This document shows, piece by piece, positions 63,757 to 64,000 of a stretch of DNA of 64,000 nt. Each line of letters starts with the position of its first letter. The stretch's first letter is position 1. A program made the translations under genes and the position numbers. Source of the DNA: Halomonas citrativorans (GTDB lineage Bacteria; Pseudomonadota; Gammaproteobacteria; Pseudomonadales; Halomonadaceae); the NCBI RefSeq assembly GCF_900163645.1, contig NZ_FUKM01000061.1, forward strand, positions 1-64,000. Direction: 5' to 3'. The notes under the pieces are model-generated. The model saw only the letters and a list, made by a program, of their open reading frames with translations. It was not told the origin of the DNA and did not search any database.

Positions 63757-64000
63757 ATGTACCCGGTATCTATAAAAGGGGTATTACTTCTGCCCGCCAA
63801 CAAGGTCGTACTGGCGCTTAACGACCGCGATGAGTGGGAGCTGCCTGGCGGGCGTATCGAGATAGGCGAAGTATCGTCAGAGTGCCTGGAGCGGGAGTTC
63901 GAGGAAGAGCTCGCTGTGAAAGTCATTGGTCAGGAAATTATCGATAGTTACCTGTTTGAAGTCATTCCCCAAAAGCATGTATTCATCGTCACCTATGGCT
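63757..64000 (+). CDS. NUDIX hydrolase, cut by window end
   Basis: The first 81 codons of a NUDIX protein: SIKGVLLLPANKVVLALNDRDEWELPGG, then the Nudix box GGRIEIGEVSSECLEREFEEEL, followed by YLFEVIPQKHVFIVTYG. The box holds R-E-x-x-E-E-type residues (REFEEEL). ATG 63757 follows AAGG. The rest lies right of the window; a plain mutator-type nucleoside diphosphate hydrolase of about 130-140 residues is expected. Confidence 0.85.
   Translation, partial: MYPVSIKGVLLLPANKVVLALNDRDEWELPGGRIEIGEVSSECLEREFEEELAVKVIGQEIIDSYLFEVIPQKHVFIVTYG

Overview
The window reads as a chromosomal segment of a halophilic gammaproteobacterium, most likely Halomonas or a close relative in the Halomonadaceae. This rests on remembered protein families and gene content (Tmm-type monooxygenase next to a sodium symporter, polyol ABC operon, GntR/GntK pair, AcrAB-TolC-type pump, rather acidic exported proteins), not on a search. 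No rRNA, tRNA, CRISPR array, prophage or intact transposon was seen. About 60 coding genes are called, plus several decayed ones.

Layout. 1-8.2 kb: 3' fragment of an RND pump gene cut at its 5' side by an IS-end-like motif, a DUF4153 membrane protein, a divergent XRE regulator/MFS exporter pair, a wrecked katG, a VF530 protein, a GST and a DUF899 protein. 8.2-12 kb: a 43-aa transporter small subunit, a sodium:solute symporter and trimethylamine monooxygenase (tmm). 12.3-23.5 kb: mixed housekeeping and stress genes (C39-like protein, truncated GNAT, yghU, Asp/Glu racemase, ohr/ohrR, gntK/gntR with a clear operator, MOSC protein, EamA transporter, osmC, PRC-barrel protein, 2OG oxygenase, two NUDIX hydrolases, NIF3-like protein).

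23.7-34.4 kb is the most coherent block: a SorC-type regulator, then a binding-protein-dependent polyol transporter (binding protein, two permeases, ATPase), a HAD phosphatase, sorbitol dehydrogenase, a P-loop kinase, mannitol dehydrogenase and xylulokinase. Together they would import mannitol, sorbitol or arabitol, oxidise them to fructose or xylulose and phosphorylate the product. A broken fructosamine kinase gene follows.

35.1-43 kb: a TolC/adaptor/RND permease efflux operon, a YqiJ-like membrane protein and a TetR regulator. The same 18-bp half-conserved operator (CATACA-N5-GAATGTA) lies in front of both the efflux operon and the TetR gene, which links the two. 43-54.4 kb: aspartoacylase-family protein, catalase, dusA, AraC regulator with a LysE exporter, DapA-family protein, glycerophosphodiesterase, a small P-loop protein, a second LysE exporter, an aldo/keto reductase and a frameshifted LysR gene. 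54.7-60.3 kb: S-methylmethionine uptake and use (mmuP-mmuM), trpI-like regulator and trpBA. 60.5-64 kb: a gutted Fic gene, an SDR/LysR divergent pair, a small membrane protein and a NUDIX gene running off the edge.

No convincing undescribed multi-gene system was found. The best leads are regulatory or small: the shared AcrR-like box, the structured leader of mmuPM, the 18-bp tandem repeat at the trpB/trpA junction, the unassigned kinase in the polyol operon, two very short genes, and the repeated IS-end-like motif.
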